43,019 bases of DNA from Chryseobacterium sp. ISL-80 (GCA_018613055.1 JAGGQZ010000023.1:38842-81860), one strand, 5' to 3'. Positions 33,263-41,914 are shown, numbered from the stretch's first letter. The notes: a model not told the origin generated them from the letters alone. Translations and numbers: made by a program.

Positions 33263-34009
33263 TCACTGCGGCTTTTCGGGCTTCGGCGGCCAGAAGAAGG
33301 CCTTTTTGTATTGGTTGTAATGAAGGAGCGGTGGTTCTTTCAGCCCATCTTGATTGATAAAAGGGATGAGCATGTCCTGGATGATCACTGCTTCGGCCCG
33401 CTGAAGTTCCCATTTTGTGTGGTGGATGTCACCGCGGATTAGTTAGCTGCCCCGCTTTGTCCACAAACAATATCTCTCGGTGAACCAATGCTCCAACGTA
33501 CCTTGCTCAGCGAAGAAAACTTCGGTTACTGGTTTATACCTGAGCTTCAGCATTGCATTCACATCTGCAGCAGGGATACGGCTGGAGTTTAACTCAAAAT
33601 AATCTTTCACCCGGAAGTCCATGTTCGCTTGTTTATAGTTCAGGCCAAAAACGGCCTTTGCTCCCAGTACTGCAAGCAAGTGATTGGCATCAAGCGAAAA
33701 GAAATACACACCAGACCTTGGGCCGTATTTTACATATGTCCGAACGTTTACCTCAATATAAGAACTTAAGAATGGGATGGCGGGCGTGAATCTTCCGCGA
33801 GTGTTCTTCACCTGGAACGGCACAATCCCAACCCAGGCGCTGCCATCGAAAGTATCGATTTCCAATTCGCGCGGAATATGTTCCCTTAATAAGGCAACAG
33901 GGACTGGCCAGTGAGCGAATAAAGTGTGATGCCATTCCTGGGTCATCATCCAATTCATATCTGTCAGAGGATAGGGACGATGGCTCTGGATGAGCAATTC
34001 CTTGTGCAA
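33263..34009 (-). pseudogene. DUF2071 (YqjF-like) gene interrupted by an in-frame TAA
   Basis: The first 188 codons (34009 to 33446) encode a DUF2071 protein: TDMNWMMTQEWHHTLFAHWP, HIPRELEIDTFDGSAWVGIV and LEHWFTERYCLWTKRGS. A TAA follows at 33445-33443. In the same frame, with no indel, the reading continues LIRGDIHHTKWELQRAEAVI through [20 protein letters not shown] to a TGA at 33265-33263. Together that is about 248 residues, close to YqjF (about 240), and the continuation has the conserved GDIHH and hydrophobic ends. So one nonsense change has cut off the last quarter. The TTG start at 34009 has AGGAGG 8 nt before it. The truncated 188-residue product may still be made. Confidence 0.8.
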
Positions 34010-34131
34010 TCAACATTCCTCCTTTTTTATGGATAAACTACCCTTGAAGAAACAAGGGTAATCAGGCATAGCATTTGTTTTAGCAAGGAGGATTGGCTAA
34101 ACTGTTTGAGTGACCAAAGGAGGAAATCATC

Positions 34132-35145
34132 ATGAATGCAATGGAAGTGAATGGACTGCGGAAGGAATTCAAGGCGTATTCGAGCCGTTCCGGATTATCG
34201 GGAGCCTTCCGGGATCTTTTTACACGTAATTATAAAATCGTTCCTGCAGTGAACGATATCAATTTTACCGTCAAACAGGGAGAGATGGTCGGTTACATTG
34301 GCGAAAATGGCGCCGGGAAATCGACGACCATTAAAATGCTGACCGGAATCCTGACACCGACTTCAGGGAGTGTCATCGTGAATGGCATGAATCCGCATAA
34401 GGAAAGGGAAAGGTTCGTCCAGACGATTGGAGTCGTGTTTGGCCAGCGTTCCCAGCTCTGGTGGGATATCGCTGTCCAGGAATCGTTCCGCCTGCTGAAA
34501 AAAGTATATAAAGTTTCGGATGCCCAGTATAACGAGCATATGGACCATGTCATCAAAACGCTTGACCTGGAACCGCTGCTCGATAAGCCGGTAAGGAAGC
34601 TTTCGCTCGGGCAGCGGATGCGCTGCGAGCTTGCCGCCGCATTGATCCATAATCCGCCGCTGCTGTTCCTTGATGAGCCGACGATTGGCCTGGATGTGCT
34701 TGTTAAGCTGAAGATCAGGGAGTTTTTAAAAGAAATCAATGAGAAGTACAATACGACGATCCTGCTTACGACGCATGACCTGACAGATATCGAAGCACTA
34801 TGCGAGCGGGTCATCATGCTTGATGAAGGGAACATCATCTATGATGGCGCCCTGAAAAGTCTGAAGGAGAAATGGGGAGAAGGGAAGGAAATCAGTTTTG
34901 AGTTCCTTGAACCTGCTGAGATTAGCAATCTTGAGTCGCTGACGGCCGATCTGGATATCAAATGGGAGCTGGACGAGAAGAGTCAGGTCTTCACCGCTTT
35001 GACAGGGGACGATGAGGAAACGGTGTCCCAGGTGATTGCCCGGACGGTCGCTGCCTATAAGGTCAGGGATGTAAAAATCAATGAGCCATCAACAGAAGAA
35101 ATCATCCGCAATATCTATGACAAAGGGATGGCGCTCAATGGATAA
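34132..35145 (+). CDS. ABC-2 type transporter ATP-binding protein
   Basis: A 337-residue ATPase. Walker A is GENGAGKS, the signature LSLGQRMR, Walker B LLFLDEPTIGLD and the H-loop TTHD. An N-terminal insert before the first beta strands (YSSRSGLSGAFRDLFTRNYK) and a roughly 100-residue C-terminal domain are typical of the exporter ATPases paired with DUF990/ABC-2 type permeases. CCAAAGGAGGAAATCATC precedes the ATG. It overlaps the next gene by 8 nt, so the three genes form an operon. The substrate is unknown; similar systems have been linked to antibiotic resistance or export of hydrophobic compounds. Confidence 0.9.
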   Translation: MNAMEVNGLRKEFKAYSSRSGLSGAFRDLFTRNYKIVPAVNDINFTVKQGEMVGYIGENGAGKSTTIKMLTGILTPTSGSVIVNGMNPHKERERFVQTIGVVFGQRSQLWWDIAVQESFRLLKKVYKVSDAQYNEHMDHVIKTLDLEPLLDKPVRKLSLGQRMRCELAAALIHNPPLLFLDEPTIGLDVLVKLKIREFLKEINEKYNTTILLTTHDLTDIEALCERVIMLDEGNIIYDGALKSLKEKWGEGKEISFEFLEPAEISNLESLTADLDIKWELDEKSQVFTALTGDDEETVSQVIARTVAAYKVRDVKINEPSTEEIIRNIYDKGMALNG

Positions 35146-35929
35146 ATATCTTGAAATGATCCGCATCCGTTTTTTGATGATGCTGGCGTACAGGACGAAT
35201 TATTATACGGGAATCTTGATTTACAGCATCAATATCGGAGCTTACTACTTTCTTTGGAATGCAATTTACGGCGGGAAAAGTGAAATAGAAGGCTTGAGTG
35301 CGGTCCAGATGACGACGTATGTGGCGGTTGCCTGGATGGCGAGGGCGTTTTATTTTAACAATATCGACAGGGAAATGGCGACGGAAATCAAGGAAGGCAA
35401 GGTAGCCGTTGAATTGATCAGACCATACAGTTATCTCGGCATGAAAACGATGCAGGGACTGGGAGAAGGGATTTTCAGATTGTTTTTCTTTTCTGTTCCC
35501 GGAATGGTGATTGTCGCGTTGATTTTCCCTTTGGAATTTTCAGCGGATGCCGCGACCTGGGGATTATTCGGGATTTCAATTGTGCTCAGTTTTTTCATCA
35601 ACACACAATTGAACCTGCTGACCGGAATCACGACTTTCTTCTTATATAATAATACAGGCCTGATCCGGGCCAAGCGTGTCCTGATCGACCTGTTCTCCGG
35701 ATTGCTGCTGCCGATCAGCTTCTTTCCTGGCTGGTCTCAGGAAATCATGAGGTTCCTACCGTTCCAGGGAATCAGCTATATCCCAAGTATGATTTTCACG
35801 AATGGCTTCACAGGGAGCGAGGCAGTCGAAGGTCTTATGCTCCAGGCCGCATGGGTGTTGATATTGGTGATCCCGACCCAGATCCTTTGGGTCATCGCAA
35901 AAAAACAATTGATCATACAGGGAGGGTGA
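35138..35929 (+). CDS. ABC-2 type transporter permease, first subunit
   Basis: A 263-residue membrane protein with about six helices, starting MDKYLEMIRIRFLMMLAYRT. The cytosolic motif KEGKVAVELIRPYSYLGMKT after the second helix is typical of the ABC-2 type (DUF990-like) permeases, in which a conserved arginine-proline motif precedes a coupling helix. The ATG at 35138 is chosen inside the end of the ATPase gene, with AAAGGGATGG before it; a longer upstream frame only overlaps the ATPase. It is followed 3 nt later by the second permease, and the two probably form a heterodimer. Confidence 0.87.
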   Translation: MDKYLEMIRIRFLMMLAYRTNYYTGILIYSINIGAYYFLWNAIYGGKSEIEGLSAVQMTTYVAVAWMARAFYFNNIDREMATEIKEGKVAVELIRPYSYLGMKTMQGLGEGIFRLFFFSVPGMVIVALIFPLEFSADAATWGLFGISIVLSFFINTQLNLLTGITTFFLYNNTGLIRAKRVLIDLFSGLLLPISFFPGWSQEIMRFLPFQGISYIPSMIFTNGFTGSEAVEGLMLQAAWVLILVIPTQILWVIAKKQLIIQGG

Positions 35930-35932
35930 CGA

Positions 35933-36718
35933 GTGTTTTACGTTAGCATGTTTTTTCAGTATGTCGCCCAGTATATGAAAACGAGGCTCGAATACCGGGC
36001 AGATCTGGTCGTTGAAATATTTTCGGATTTATTGTTCCAGGCGGTCAATCTGATTTTTATCCTGGTGGTATTCGACCATACCGAATTCCTGAACGGCTGG
36101 AGCCGGGATGAAATCATCTTTATATACGGATTCTTCCTTGTGCCGTACGCACTTTTTTCATCCTTCTTCAATATTTGGGATTTCAATGAACGCTATATTG
36201 TAAAAGGGGAACTTGACCGGATTCTGACAAGGCCGATCCACAGCCTGTTCCAGATCATCCTTGAACGGATGGAGCTGGAATCCTTGTTCGGAGCCATCAC
36301 TGGCTTGGCTGTCATGTTTTATGCCGGAAGCCGGCTTGGCCTTGAGGTGAGCTGGTATGATCCTTTCTTGTTTGTTTTATTTGTTCTGGGCGGTGTTCTT
36401 GTTTATGCCGGCATTTTCGTGATGATCGCCTGCATCAGCTTCTGGGCAGATGCCCGCACATCAATCATGCCGATGATGTACAATATCGGGAACTACGGCC
36501 GCTATCCAGTTGATATCTATAACAAGGCAATCCGGTTTGTACTGACATGGATTTTGCCGTTCGCCTTCGTCGGAGTCTATCCCGCTGCCTATTTCCTCGG
36601 ACGGGATGAGTGGTATGGCTATTCATTTTTAACACCAGTAATCGGGCTCGCCTTTTTCAGTTTGTCCGTGTTCATTTGGAATGAAGGCGTTAAAAGATAC
36701 CGGGGTGCGGGGAACTGA
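35933..36718 (+). CDS. ABC-2 type transporter permease, second subunit (DUF990)
   Basis: A 261-residue membrane protein with about six helices, beginning FYVSMFFQYVAQYMKTRLEY. It has the family segment YIVKGELDRILTRPIHSLFQ, parallel to the KEGKVAVELIRPYSYL segment of the first permease, and the later WADARTSIMPMMYNIGNYGR. This is the DUF990/ABC2_membrane_6 type. The GTG at 35933 follows GGAGGGTGAC. The operon is followed within 21 bp by a two-unit array of the 53-nt hairpin repeat and then a terminator. Confidence 0.88.
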   Translation: MFYVSMFFQYVAQYMKTRLEYRADLVVEIFSDLLFQAVNLIFILVVFDHTEFLNGWSRDEIIFIYGFFLVPYALFSSFFNIWDFNERYIVKGELDRILTRPIHSLFQIILERMELESLFGAITGLAVMFYAGSRLGLEVSWYDPFLFVLFVLGGVLVYAGIFVMIACISFWADARTSIMPMMYNIGNYGRYPVDIYNKAIRFVLTWILPFAFVGVYPAAYFLGRDEWYGYSFLTPVIGLAFFSLSVFIWNEGVKRYRGAGN

Positions 36719-36738
36719 CTCAGCTCCTTAAGGGGAAA

Positions 36739-36833
36739 GATGCCCTTATTAGGTCCGAACCAGCTCTATAAGGGTATCATTGCAGGAGAAAGATGCCCTT
36801 ATGAAGTCCGAACCGCTTCAAAAGGGTATCATT
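36739..36833 (+). repeat. Second array of the 53-nt hairpin repeat (two units)
   Basis: Units begin at 36739 and 36792, again 53 nt apart. The arms GATGCCCTTAT and ATAAGGGTATC are the same as in the array at 13-214, but the loops differ (GGTCCGAACC and GTCCGAAC cores instead of GAGAAACTC). The second unit adds an inner GAAG/CTTC pairing. The array lies between the stop codon of the ABC operon and its terminator, so it is in the 3' untranslated region, in the same orientation as the first. Confidence 0.9.
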
Positions 36834-36846
36834 CCTTAAGACAGTG

Positions 36847-36878
36847 CCACAGCAATAAACTTGCTGTGGTCTTTTTTA
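36847..36878 (+). terminator. Terminator of the ABC-2 operon
   Basis: CCACAGCAA (36847-36855) pairs with TTGCTGTGG (36861-36869), then TCTTTTTT. Confidence 0.9.
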
Positions 36879-37014
36879 TGCTTTCATACAGATCTTGTGT
36901 TGTAATGAGGAAAACAGTCAGAAGCATGAAACTCAAGCAGAGTGTACTTGCTGTCATACTCCTATTTTCACCAGCGTATAGTGAAGGGAGAGAGGCAGGA
37001 AATGAGGCTTGAAA

Positions 37015-37422
37015 ATGCAATTTTACATTTCAATTTTTTTGATTGTTTTAGCGGTATTTTTGAGTTTGCGGACATTATTCATTCCTCATAAGATTAAAGG
37101 CAAGCAGGTCTCGTTCGAAAATTTTGTCACACTTGCGCTGATTTATGCGACGGTGATGGCTGGTTTTGGCTTATTGTATTATTTGCTTGATTTGAAGGGA
37201 ATCTGGGTACTATCCGATGAGAGCATGCGGCCAAGCACTTCGTCCTATGAAAGGATGTCAACGAGCATGTACTTCAGTGCCATCACCCTGTTTTCTGTGG
37301 GATATGGTGATATTGCACCAGTCGGGATCGGGCGGGCGATTGCTGTTTTGGAGGCGTTGATTGGTTACACGATTCCTGCAGCGTTTGTAACGAGAGCCAT
37401 GTTTGATCAAAAACGTTCCTGA
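37015..37422 (+). CDS. Two-helix potassium channel family protein
   Basis: A 135-residue membrane protein of the ion-channel-2 family. A first helix (about 3-18), a second helix (about 38-60), the pore loop with selectivity filter FSVGYGDIAP, and a last helix (about 108-125) are visible. The filter TVGYG of most K+ channels is SVGYG here, an accepted variant. There is no RCK/TrkA or voltage-sensor domain, so it is a bare pore. The ATG at 37015 is preferred over the TTG at 37009 because GAGG lies 7 nt before it. Tetramerisation is expected from the family. Confidence 0.82.
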   Translation: MQFYISIFLIVLAVFLSLRTLFIPHKIKGKQVSFENFVTLALIYATVMAGFGLLYYLLDLKGIWVLSDESMRPSTSSYERMSTSMYFSAITLFSVGYGDIAPVGIGRAIAVLEALIGYTIPAAFVTRAMFDQKRS

Positions 37423-37499
37423 AGTGTTCCTTTGATTTGTATTCCAATCCGAAATTAGATAGGCTAATGATAATAGATCACATTTTGGAGGGATACATA

Positions 37500-37967
37500 A
37501 TGGCACTGGCTATAGGTGAAAAAGCACCGGCGTTTGAGCTGCCGGCAAGCAATGGAGAATCTGTAAAACTTTCCGATTTTGCAGGAAAGAATGTGGTGCT
37601 CTATTTTTACCCGAAAGATATGACACCGGGCTGCACAACGGAAGCATGTGATTTCCGCGATCACCATGAAAGCTTTGAGGGATTGAATGCTGTCATTCTT
37701 GGAGTGAGCCCGGATCCGATTAACCGGCACGAAAAATTTATTGAAAAGCATGGATTGCCTTTCCTTCTTCTTGCGGATGAAGACCATAAAACAGCTGAGG
37801 ATTATGGGGTCTGGCAGCTGAAGAAAAACTTTGGCAAAGAATACATGGGCATCGAAAGGTCTACCTTTATAATTGATAAGGAAGGCAATCTTGCCAAAGA
37901 GTGGAGAAAAGTTAAAGTAAAGGGCCATGTGGAAGAGGCGCTGAAATTCATTAAAGAAAACCTGTAA
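37500..37967 (+). CDS. bcp: Thioredoxin-dependent peroxiredoxin BCP
   Basis: A 155-residue peroxiredoxin of the BCP/PrxQ type, reducing hydroperoxides with thioredoxin. The peroxidatic Cys45 and resolving Cys50 lie in MTPGCTTEACDFRD, the atypical 2-Cys arrangement of this subfamily. The later Arg in IERSTFIIDKEG is conserved. In B. subtilis this is ygaF, located between gsaB and perR, which agrees with this window. The ATG at 37500 is chosen because TTGGAGGGATACATA precedes it. No good PerR box was seen directly upstream. Confidence 0.93.
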   Translation: MALAIGEKAPAFELPASNGESVKLSDFAGKNVVLYFYPKDMTPGCTTEACDFRDHHESFEGLNAVILGVSPDPINRHEKFIEKHGLPFLLLADEDHKTAEDYGVWQLKKNFGKEYMGIERSTFIIDKEGNLAKEWRKVKVKGHVEEALKFIKENL

Positions 37968-37974
37968 ACATTGA

Positions 37975-37999
37975 GGCAGCCAGATATGGCTGTCTTTAT
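37975..37999 (+). terminator. Terminator of bcp
   Basis: GGCAGCC (37975-37981) pairs with GGCTGTC (37988-37994, one G-U pair), followed by TTTATT. Confidence 0.7.
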
Positions 38000-38091
38000 T
38001 GCTGTTTTGATGCCGGTTATAAGTTATAATAGGGTATAATTATTACTATGACCAGTCAGTCAATCGATGTTAAGTTGGGGAGGCAATGAAG

Positions 38092-38958
38092 GTGAAGGAA
38101 AAAGAAAAAGCAATCATCGAAGCAGCGATTAAGCTTTATGCAACGAAAGGGTTCGCTTCTACCTCAATCCAGGAAATTGTCACGGAAAGCGGAATCTCTA
38201 AGGGTGCTTTTTATCTTTATTTCAAATCTAAAGAGGCTTTGTTGATCGCAATTCTTGAATATTATTTTGATTATATCCAAAAGAAACTTGCAGTATTTGA
38301 AAATGATAATCTGCCTCCCAGGGAAAAGTTTACTTTGCAGTTGACGGCATTATTCAATACCATGATTGAGCATAAGGAATTCATCATCATGCAATCAAGA
38401 GAACAGGCCATTCCCTTGAATGAAGAGGTAAAGGAATTGATGATCCGCAAGTATTACGAAGCACAAATGTTTTATCAAGGCAGCCTGCGGGCAATCTACG
38501 GTAAAAGGGCCGAACCGCATCTATGGGATATGGCGCTTATGCTTGAAGGATTCTTTAATTCATATATAAAGCTGCTTCTATTCAATCCAGAAGGCTTCAA
38601 GATAGATGAATTAGTGGGGTACATTCTTAGAAGAGTGGATTCATTGGTTGATGGACTGCAAGGAGAGAAGCCGCTGGCAACAGAAGAAAAAGTCGATGAA
38701 TTGATAAAAAAGACAAAGGCATTCTTCCTGACAAATGGACAGGACATAAAAAACATCCTCAACAAAATGAAACATGTTATTTCTGATCTTCCTAATCGCG
38801 ATGACTTGTACATTACACTGGATGTACTGGAGAGTGAGATTGAAAGGGAAACACCCCGTATCCCGGTTATCCAGGGAATGCTATCGAACCTGAAAGATGA
38901 GCCAATGCTTGATTTGTATCGTGAAGCGATTGCGAAAAAATATGACCTAAAGGGGTAA
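38092..38958 (+). CDS. TetR/AcrR-family transcriptional regulator
   Basis: A 288-residue regulator. The N-terminal helix-turn-helix (about 5-50) has AAIKLYATKGFASTSIQEIV and GISKGAFYLYFKSKEALL, typical TetR. The C-terminal ligand domain is unusually long for the family (usually about 200 residues total), with an extra helical tail after residue 190. The GTG at 38092 is favoured because GGGGAGG ends 8 nt before it; the in-frame ATG at 38086 is too close, though only two residues differ. The gene is alone between bcp and a terminator. A PerR-box-like sequence precedes it (38034-38048). The target genes are unknown. Confidence 0.85.
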   Translation: MKEKEKAIIEAAIKLYATKGFASTSIQEIVTESGISKGAFYLYFKSKEALLIAILEYYFDYIQKKLAVFENDNLPPREKFTLQLTALFNTMIEHKEFIIMQSREQAIPLNEEVKELMIRKYYEAQMFYQGSLRAIYGKRAEPHLWDMALMLEGFFNSYIKLLLFNPEGFKIDELVGYILRRVDSLVDGLQGEKPLATEEKVDELIKKTKAFFLTNGQDIKNILNKMKHVISDLPNRDDLYITLDVLESEIERETPRIPVIQGMLSNLKDEPMLDLYREAIAKKYDLKG

Positions 38959-39054
38959 TTTCTCCGCCTATTTTTATCAATACAGGCTACTGTCCATTCA
39001 TTTCGACTGTAAGTGAATATCATTGTATTAGGGCATACCTCCTCAAACATTTTA

Positions 39055-39080
39055 GCGGGCTTAACTGGCCCGCCTTTTTT
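39055..39080 (+). terminator. Terminator of the TetR gene
   Basis: GCGGGC (39055-39060) pairs with GCCCGC (39068-39073), followed by CTTTTTT. The rest of 38959-39216 shows no gene. Confidence 0.85.
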
Positions 39081-39216
39081 ATGGGAAAAAGAGGGTTGAA
39101 ATTACCACTGTTCCATATGAGCACCGGCTTTTCATTTTTCAGGCGTGGAAGTTGTTTAATTAAGTGAAAATTAATACAATTAGTAGTACGACACTAGAAC
39201 GAAGGGTTGGGTAATA

Positions 39217-40161
39217 ATGAATATTTACTCCTCGATTCATCCGGCTGAAGCATTGCAGGAAGAGGTGAAAAAGGAATTTCCTCAGGTGAGTTTTGAATTC
39301 CATAAAGGGATCAAAGAAGATTTATTTTTCGATGCAGAGATTTTCCTTACCTATGGTGAAGATTTGACGGAAGAACTAATCGGCAAAGCAGACAAGCTCA
39401 AATGGATTATGGTCATGTCTGCAGGTCTGGATAAAATGCCATTTGAAGCGTGTAAAAAACGCGGAATCCTTGTTACGAATGTGCGTGGGATTCACAAAAT
39501 CCCTATGGCTGAATTTACCATCGGCATGATGCTGCAGCATGTTAAACAAATGAAATCGTTATGGTCAAATGAACAAAGCACAACTTGGGAACGGAAATTG
39601 CCAATGGGGGAATTGTACGGCAAGACATTGCTCATTCTAGGTATAGGGGCTATTGGGGGAGAAGTGGCCCGTCTGGCAAAAGCATTTAATATGCAAACGA
39701 TTGGTGTGAACCGGAGTGGCCGTGAAGCCGACTGGGCAGACGAAATTTATACGATGGAAAACTTCAGGGAAGCCTTGCCGAAGGCGGATTTCATTGTTTC
39801 GGTATTGCCAAGCACGCAAGAAACAAAGCATTTCCTTGATTTGAACGATTTTACCTTAATGAAAGACACAGCCGTATTTATCAATATTGGCCGTGGCGAT
39901 TTGGTCCAAGATGAGGTGTTATTGGCCGCACTTCAGGAAAAAAAGATCGCTCATGCATATCTGGATGTTTTTTATGAAGAACCATTAAAAGAAAGTCATC
40001 CATTCTGGACGATGGACAATGTAACCGTAACGCCGCATATTTCAAGCCTGACCAAAAATTATTTGCCAAGGTCCTTTGAAATTTTCAAACAAAACCTTTA
40101 TACATATCTAAATAAAGCCACTGATTACATCAATGTAATCGACATGGACAGGGGGTACTAG
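39217..40161 (+). CDS. D-2-hydroxyacid dehydrogenase
   Basis: A 314-residue NAD(P)-dependent dehydrogenase of the D-isomer family. The nucleotide-binding domain (about 100-285) has GIGAIGGEVARLAKAF. The catalytic Arg is in NIGRGDLVQDEVL, the Glu in DVFYEEPL and the His in TPHISS. The catalytic domain is formed by the two ends. Overall it resembles the GhrA-like/YoaD-like group, acting on short 2-keto acids; the exact substrate is unclear. GAAGGGTTGGGTAATA precedes the ATG. It is followed 3 nt later by the cobalamin adenosyltransferase gene, with which it is cotranscribed, an association without obvious metabolic link. Confidence 0.88.
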   Translation: MNIYSSIHPAEALQEEVKKEFPQVSFEFHKGIKEDLFFDAEIFLTYGEDLTEELIGKADKLKWIMVMSAGLDKMPFEACKKRGILVTNVRGIHKIPMAEFTIGMMLQHVKQMKSLWSNEQSTTWERKLPMGELYGKTLLILGIGAIGGEVARLAKAFNMQTIGVNRSGREADWADEIYTMENFREALPKADFIVSVLPSTQETKHFLDLNDFTLMKDTAVFINIGRGDLVQDEVLLAALQEKKIAHAYLDVFYEEPLKESHPFWTMDNVTVTPHISSLTKNYLPRSFEIFKQNLYTYLNKATDYINVIDMDRGY

Positions 40162-40164
40162 GAA

Positions 40165-40716
40165 ATGAAAATCTACACAAAGACAGGGGACAAAGGAACA
40201 ACCTCGCTTATTTATGGAACAAGAGTAGCAAAAAATGATAAACGTGTTGAAGCTTACGGAACATGTGATGAGACAAATTCAATGATTGGACTCGCGCTCA
40301 GTTATCTGAATGGAGAGTATTTCAACGGGAAAGAAGAAATGCAGCAAATCTTCCATAAGATCCAGACAGTATTGTTCCATGTCGGTGCCGAATTGGCCAC
40401 GCCCCCTGGGAAAGAAGTAAAATGGGCCCTTGAAGCAAAGGATATAGAAGAACTGGAGAAGAAAATCGATGATTGGGATGCTGTACTCCCACAGTTGACG
40501 AACTTCATTCTTCCTGGGGGACACCAGGCAGGGGCTACGCTTCATGTTGCAAGGACGGTTGCTAGAAGAGCAGAACGCCAGGCTGTTGAACTGGGAGAAG
40601 AGGTTAACCCGCTTGTTCTGTCCTATTTGAACCGACTATCGGACTTCCTGTTTATCGCCGCAAGATATGTGAATATGCATCTGGGAGCAAAAGAACAAAC
40701 TTTGCATCAAGGTTGA
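40165..40716 (+). CDS. PduO-type cob(I)alamin adenosyltransferase
   Basis: A 183-residue corrinoid adenosyltransferase, transferring the 5'-deoxyadenosyl group of ATP to cob(I)alamin. The N-terminal ATP motif YTKTGDKGTTSL, the segment VEAYGTCDETNSMIG, ARTVARRAERQAVEL and YLNRLSDFLFIAARY are hallmarks of the PduO/EutT-like family (B. subtilis YvqK). It forms a trimeric helical bundle. The ATG at 40165 follows AGGGGGTACTAGGAA, which includes the stop of the preceding gene. It implies the cell uses adenosylcobalamin. Confidence 0.92.
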   Translation: MKIYTKTGDKGTTSLIYGTRVAKNDKRVEAYGTCDETNSMIGLALSYLNGEYFNGKEEMQQIFHKIQTVLFHVGAELATPPGKEVKWALEAKDIEELEKKIDDWDAVLPQLTNFILPGGHQAGATLHVARTVARRAERQAVELGEEVNPLVLSYLNRLSDFLFIAARYVNMHLGAKEQTLHQG

Positions 40717-40745
40717 AGGTTGTAAATGTTTGTGGTGAAGCAATA

Positions 40746-40792
40746 TTGACAAAAGTGGAATAAAATTAGTACACTAATTATAAACATTATAA
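40746..40792 (+). promoter_or_regulatory. perR promoter with PerR box
   Basis: TTGACA (40746-40751) and a -10-like TACACT (40770-40775) are followed by TTATAAACATTATAA (40778-40792). This matches the PerR box TTATAATNATTATAA at all but one position. It covers the likely transcription start, consistent with PerR autorepression. Confidence 0.75.
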
Positions 40793-40826
40793 AATAAGAA
40801 TTATAATCTAAAAAGAAGTGAGGTGC

Positions 40827-41270
40827 ATGGCGGTGGTACAGAGTCAGTTAAAAGAAGCCCTTGATACCTTGAAGGATACAGGCGTCCGTATTACTCCGCA
40901 ACGTCATGCGATACTCGAATATTTAATAAACTCAATGTCGCACCCTACCGCTGATGAAATCTATAAGGCGCTTGAAGGTAAATTTCCAAATATGAGTGTA
41001 GCGACGGTTTATAACAATTTGAGAGTATTCCGTGAAGTTGGATTGGTCAAAGAACTGACATATGGGGATGCCTCCAGTCGTTTTGACTTTGTGACTTCCC
41101 ATCATTATCACGTCATCTGTGATCAGTGCGGGAAAATCGTTGACTTCCATTACCCTGGCCTTGACGAAGTTGAGCATTTAGCTTCCCATGTAACAGGTTT
41201 TAATGTTGGACACCATAGAATGGAAATATACGGTACTTGTCCGGAATGTTCGGCAAAGGATGTCCATTAA
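40827..41270 (+). CDS. perR: Peroxide-responsive repressor PerR
   Basis: A 147-residue Fur-family regulator that senses hydrogen peroxide by iron-catalysed oxidation of histidines. It has [20 protein letters not shown], the DNA-binding helix [15 protein letters not shown], the PerR-type [20 protein letters not shown], and two CxxC zinc pairs (CDQC and CPEC). Nearly every position matches B. subtilis PerR as remembered. The regulatory His37 equivalent is His39 in NSMSHPTAD. Starts at ATG 40827 and GTG 40833 are both possible; ribosome binding site spacing slightly favours the GTG, but ATG is chosen by convention. A PerR box lies in its promoter, and ygzB-ygxA follow as in B. subtilis. Confidence 0.95.
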   Translation: MAVVQSQLKEALDTLKDTGVRITPQRHAILEYLINSMSHPTADEIYKALEGKFPNMSVATVYNNLRVFREVGLVKELTYGDASSRFDFVTSHHYHVICDQCGKIVDFHYPGLDEVEHLASHVTGFNVGHHRMEIYGTCPECSAKDVH

Positions 41271-41279
41271 TACTTACGG

Positions 41280-41310
41280 CTGATGGCACTTGCTATCAGT
41301 TTTCTTTTTT
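41280..41310 (+). terminator. Terminator of perR
   Basis: CTGATGGC (41280-41287) pairs with GCTATCAG (41292-41299, one G-U pair), followed by TTTTCTTTTTT. Confidence 0.85.
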
Positions 41311-41378
41311 GTCTGCTTAGTTGCTTTTCTGTCCTAATCAATGATGAAAAACAGCATTTGTAAGCATTGTTTTTGGAT

Positions 41379-41414
41379 AAAAAAAGAACTCGGCAAAATC
41401 CGAGTTCTTTTTTT
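41379..41414. terminator. Terminator of ygzB
   Basis: A-rich arm ending in AAAGAACTCG (to 41392) pairs with CGAGTTCTTTTTTT (41401-41414). On the minus strand it directly follows the ygzB stop, which overlaps its edge. Confidence 0.85.
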
Positions 41415-41757
41415 ATTTCTTTCGATTGTATTGTTCATCGAACTCCTTGCCTTCCAGAGAAGCATCGAGAGTTAAAGGTTCATTGCAATACATGCAAATA
41501 TCCACCCTGCCAAGCATTTTCGTTTGTTTCCCGCAATTAGGGCAAACTACCTGAATGGTCTTCGTTGATAATAATCCTATCCAAAAATAGACAACCGTGC
41601 TGGCAATAATGAATAGCAATCCCAAGATCATAAAAATAGTCATGACCAAAAAATGACTGCGGAAGAAAATGCCCGCATACATGACGATGAAGCCGATGAA
41701 AATCAGGCTCAACGCAAAGGTGCGGATTTTATTTATTTTACTTGAATACTTACCCAT
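41413..41757 (-). CDS. ygzB: YgzB family membrane protein (UPF0295)
   Basis: A 114-residue protein with two hydrophobic helices (about 12-32 and 40-62) and a C-terminal zinc-ribbon-like pair, [11 protein letters not shown] and CMYC, on the cytosolic side. It starts [20 protein letters not shown], as in the YgzB family. The function is unknown. TAGGGAGGGAAATTTCA precedes the ATG. It is convergent with perR and divergent from ygxA, exactly as in B. subtilis. Confidence 0.9.
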   Translation of the reverse strand: MGKYSSKINKIRTFALSLIFIGFIVMYAGIFFRSHFLVMTIFMILGLLFIIASTVVYFWIGLLSTKTIQVVCPNCGKQTKMLGRVDICMYCNEPLTLDASLEGKEFDEQYNRKK

Positions 41758-41914
41758 TGAAATTTCCCTCCCTAAAATCTAACTATATCATACTATTTCC
41801 GGCAAGATAATCATAAAAAGTGAACACCGATGTCGAAAATTGTCTAGATGAAATGCAGGAGATTTTATATAATTGTCGAACATATATGCTAACAAACAAA
41901 TGGAGGAGTTTATT

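Noticed and set aside
33239-33442. A 67-codon plus-strand frame between gsaB and the DUF2071 gene.
   Set aside because: It is the opposite-strand shadow of the DUF2071 C-terminal coding region beyond the TAA and has no ribosome binding site.
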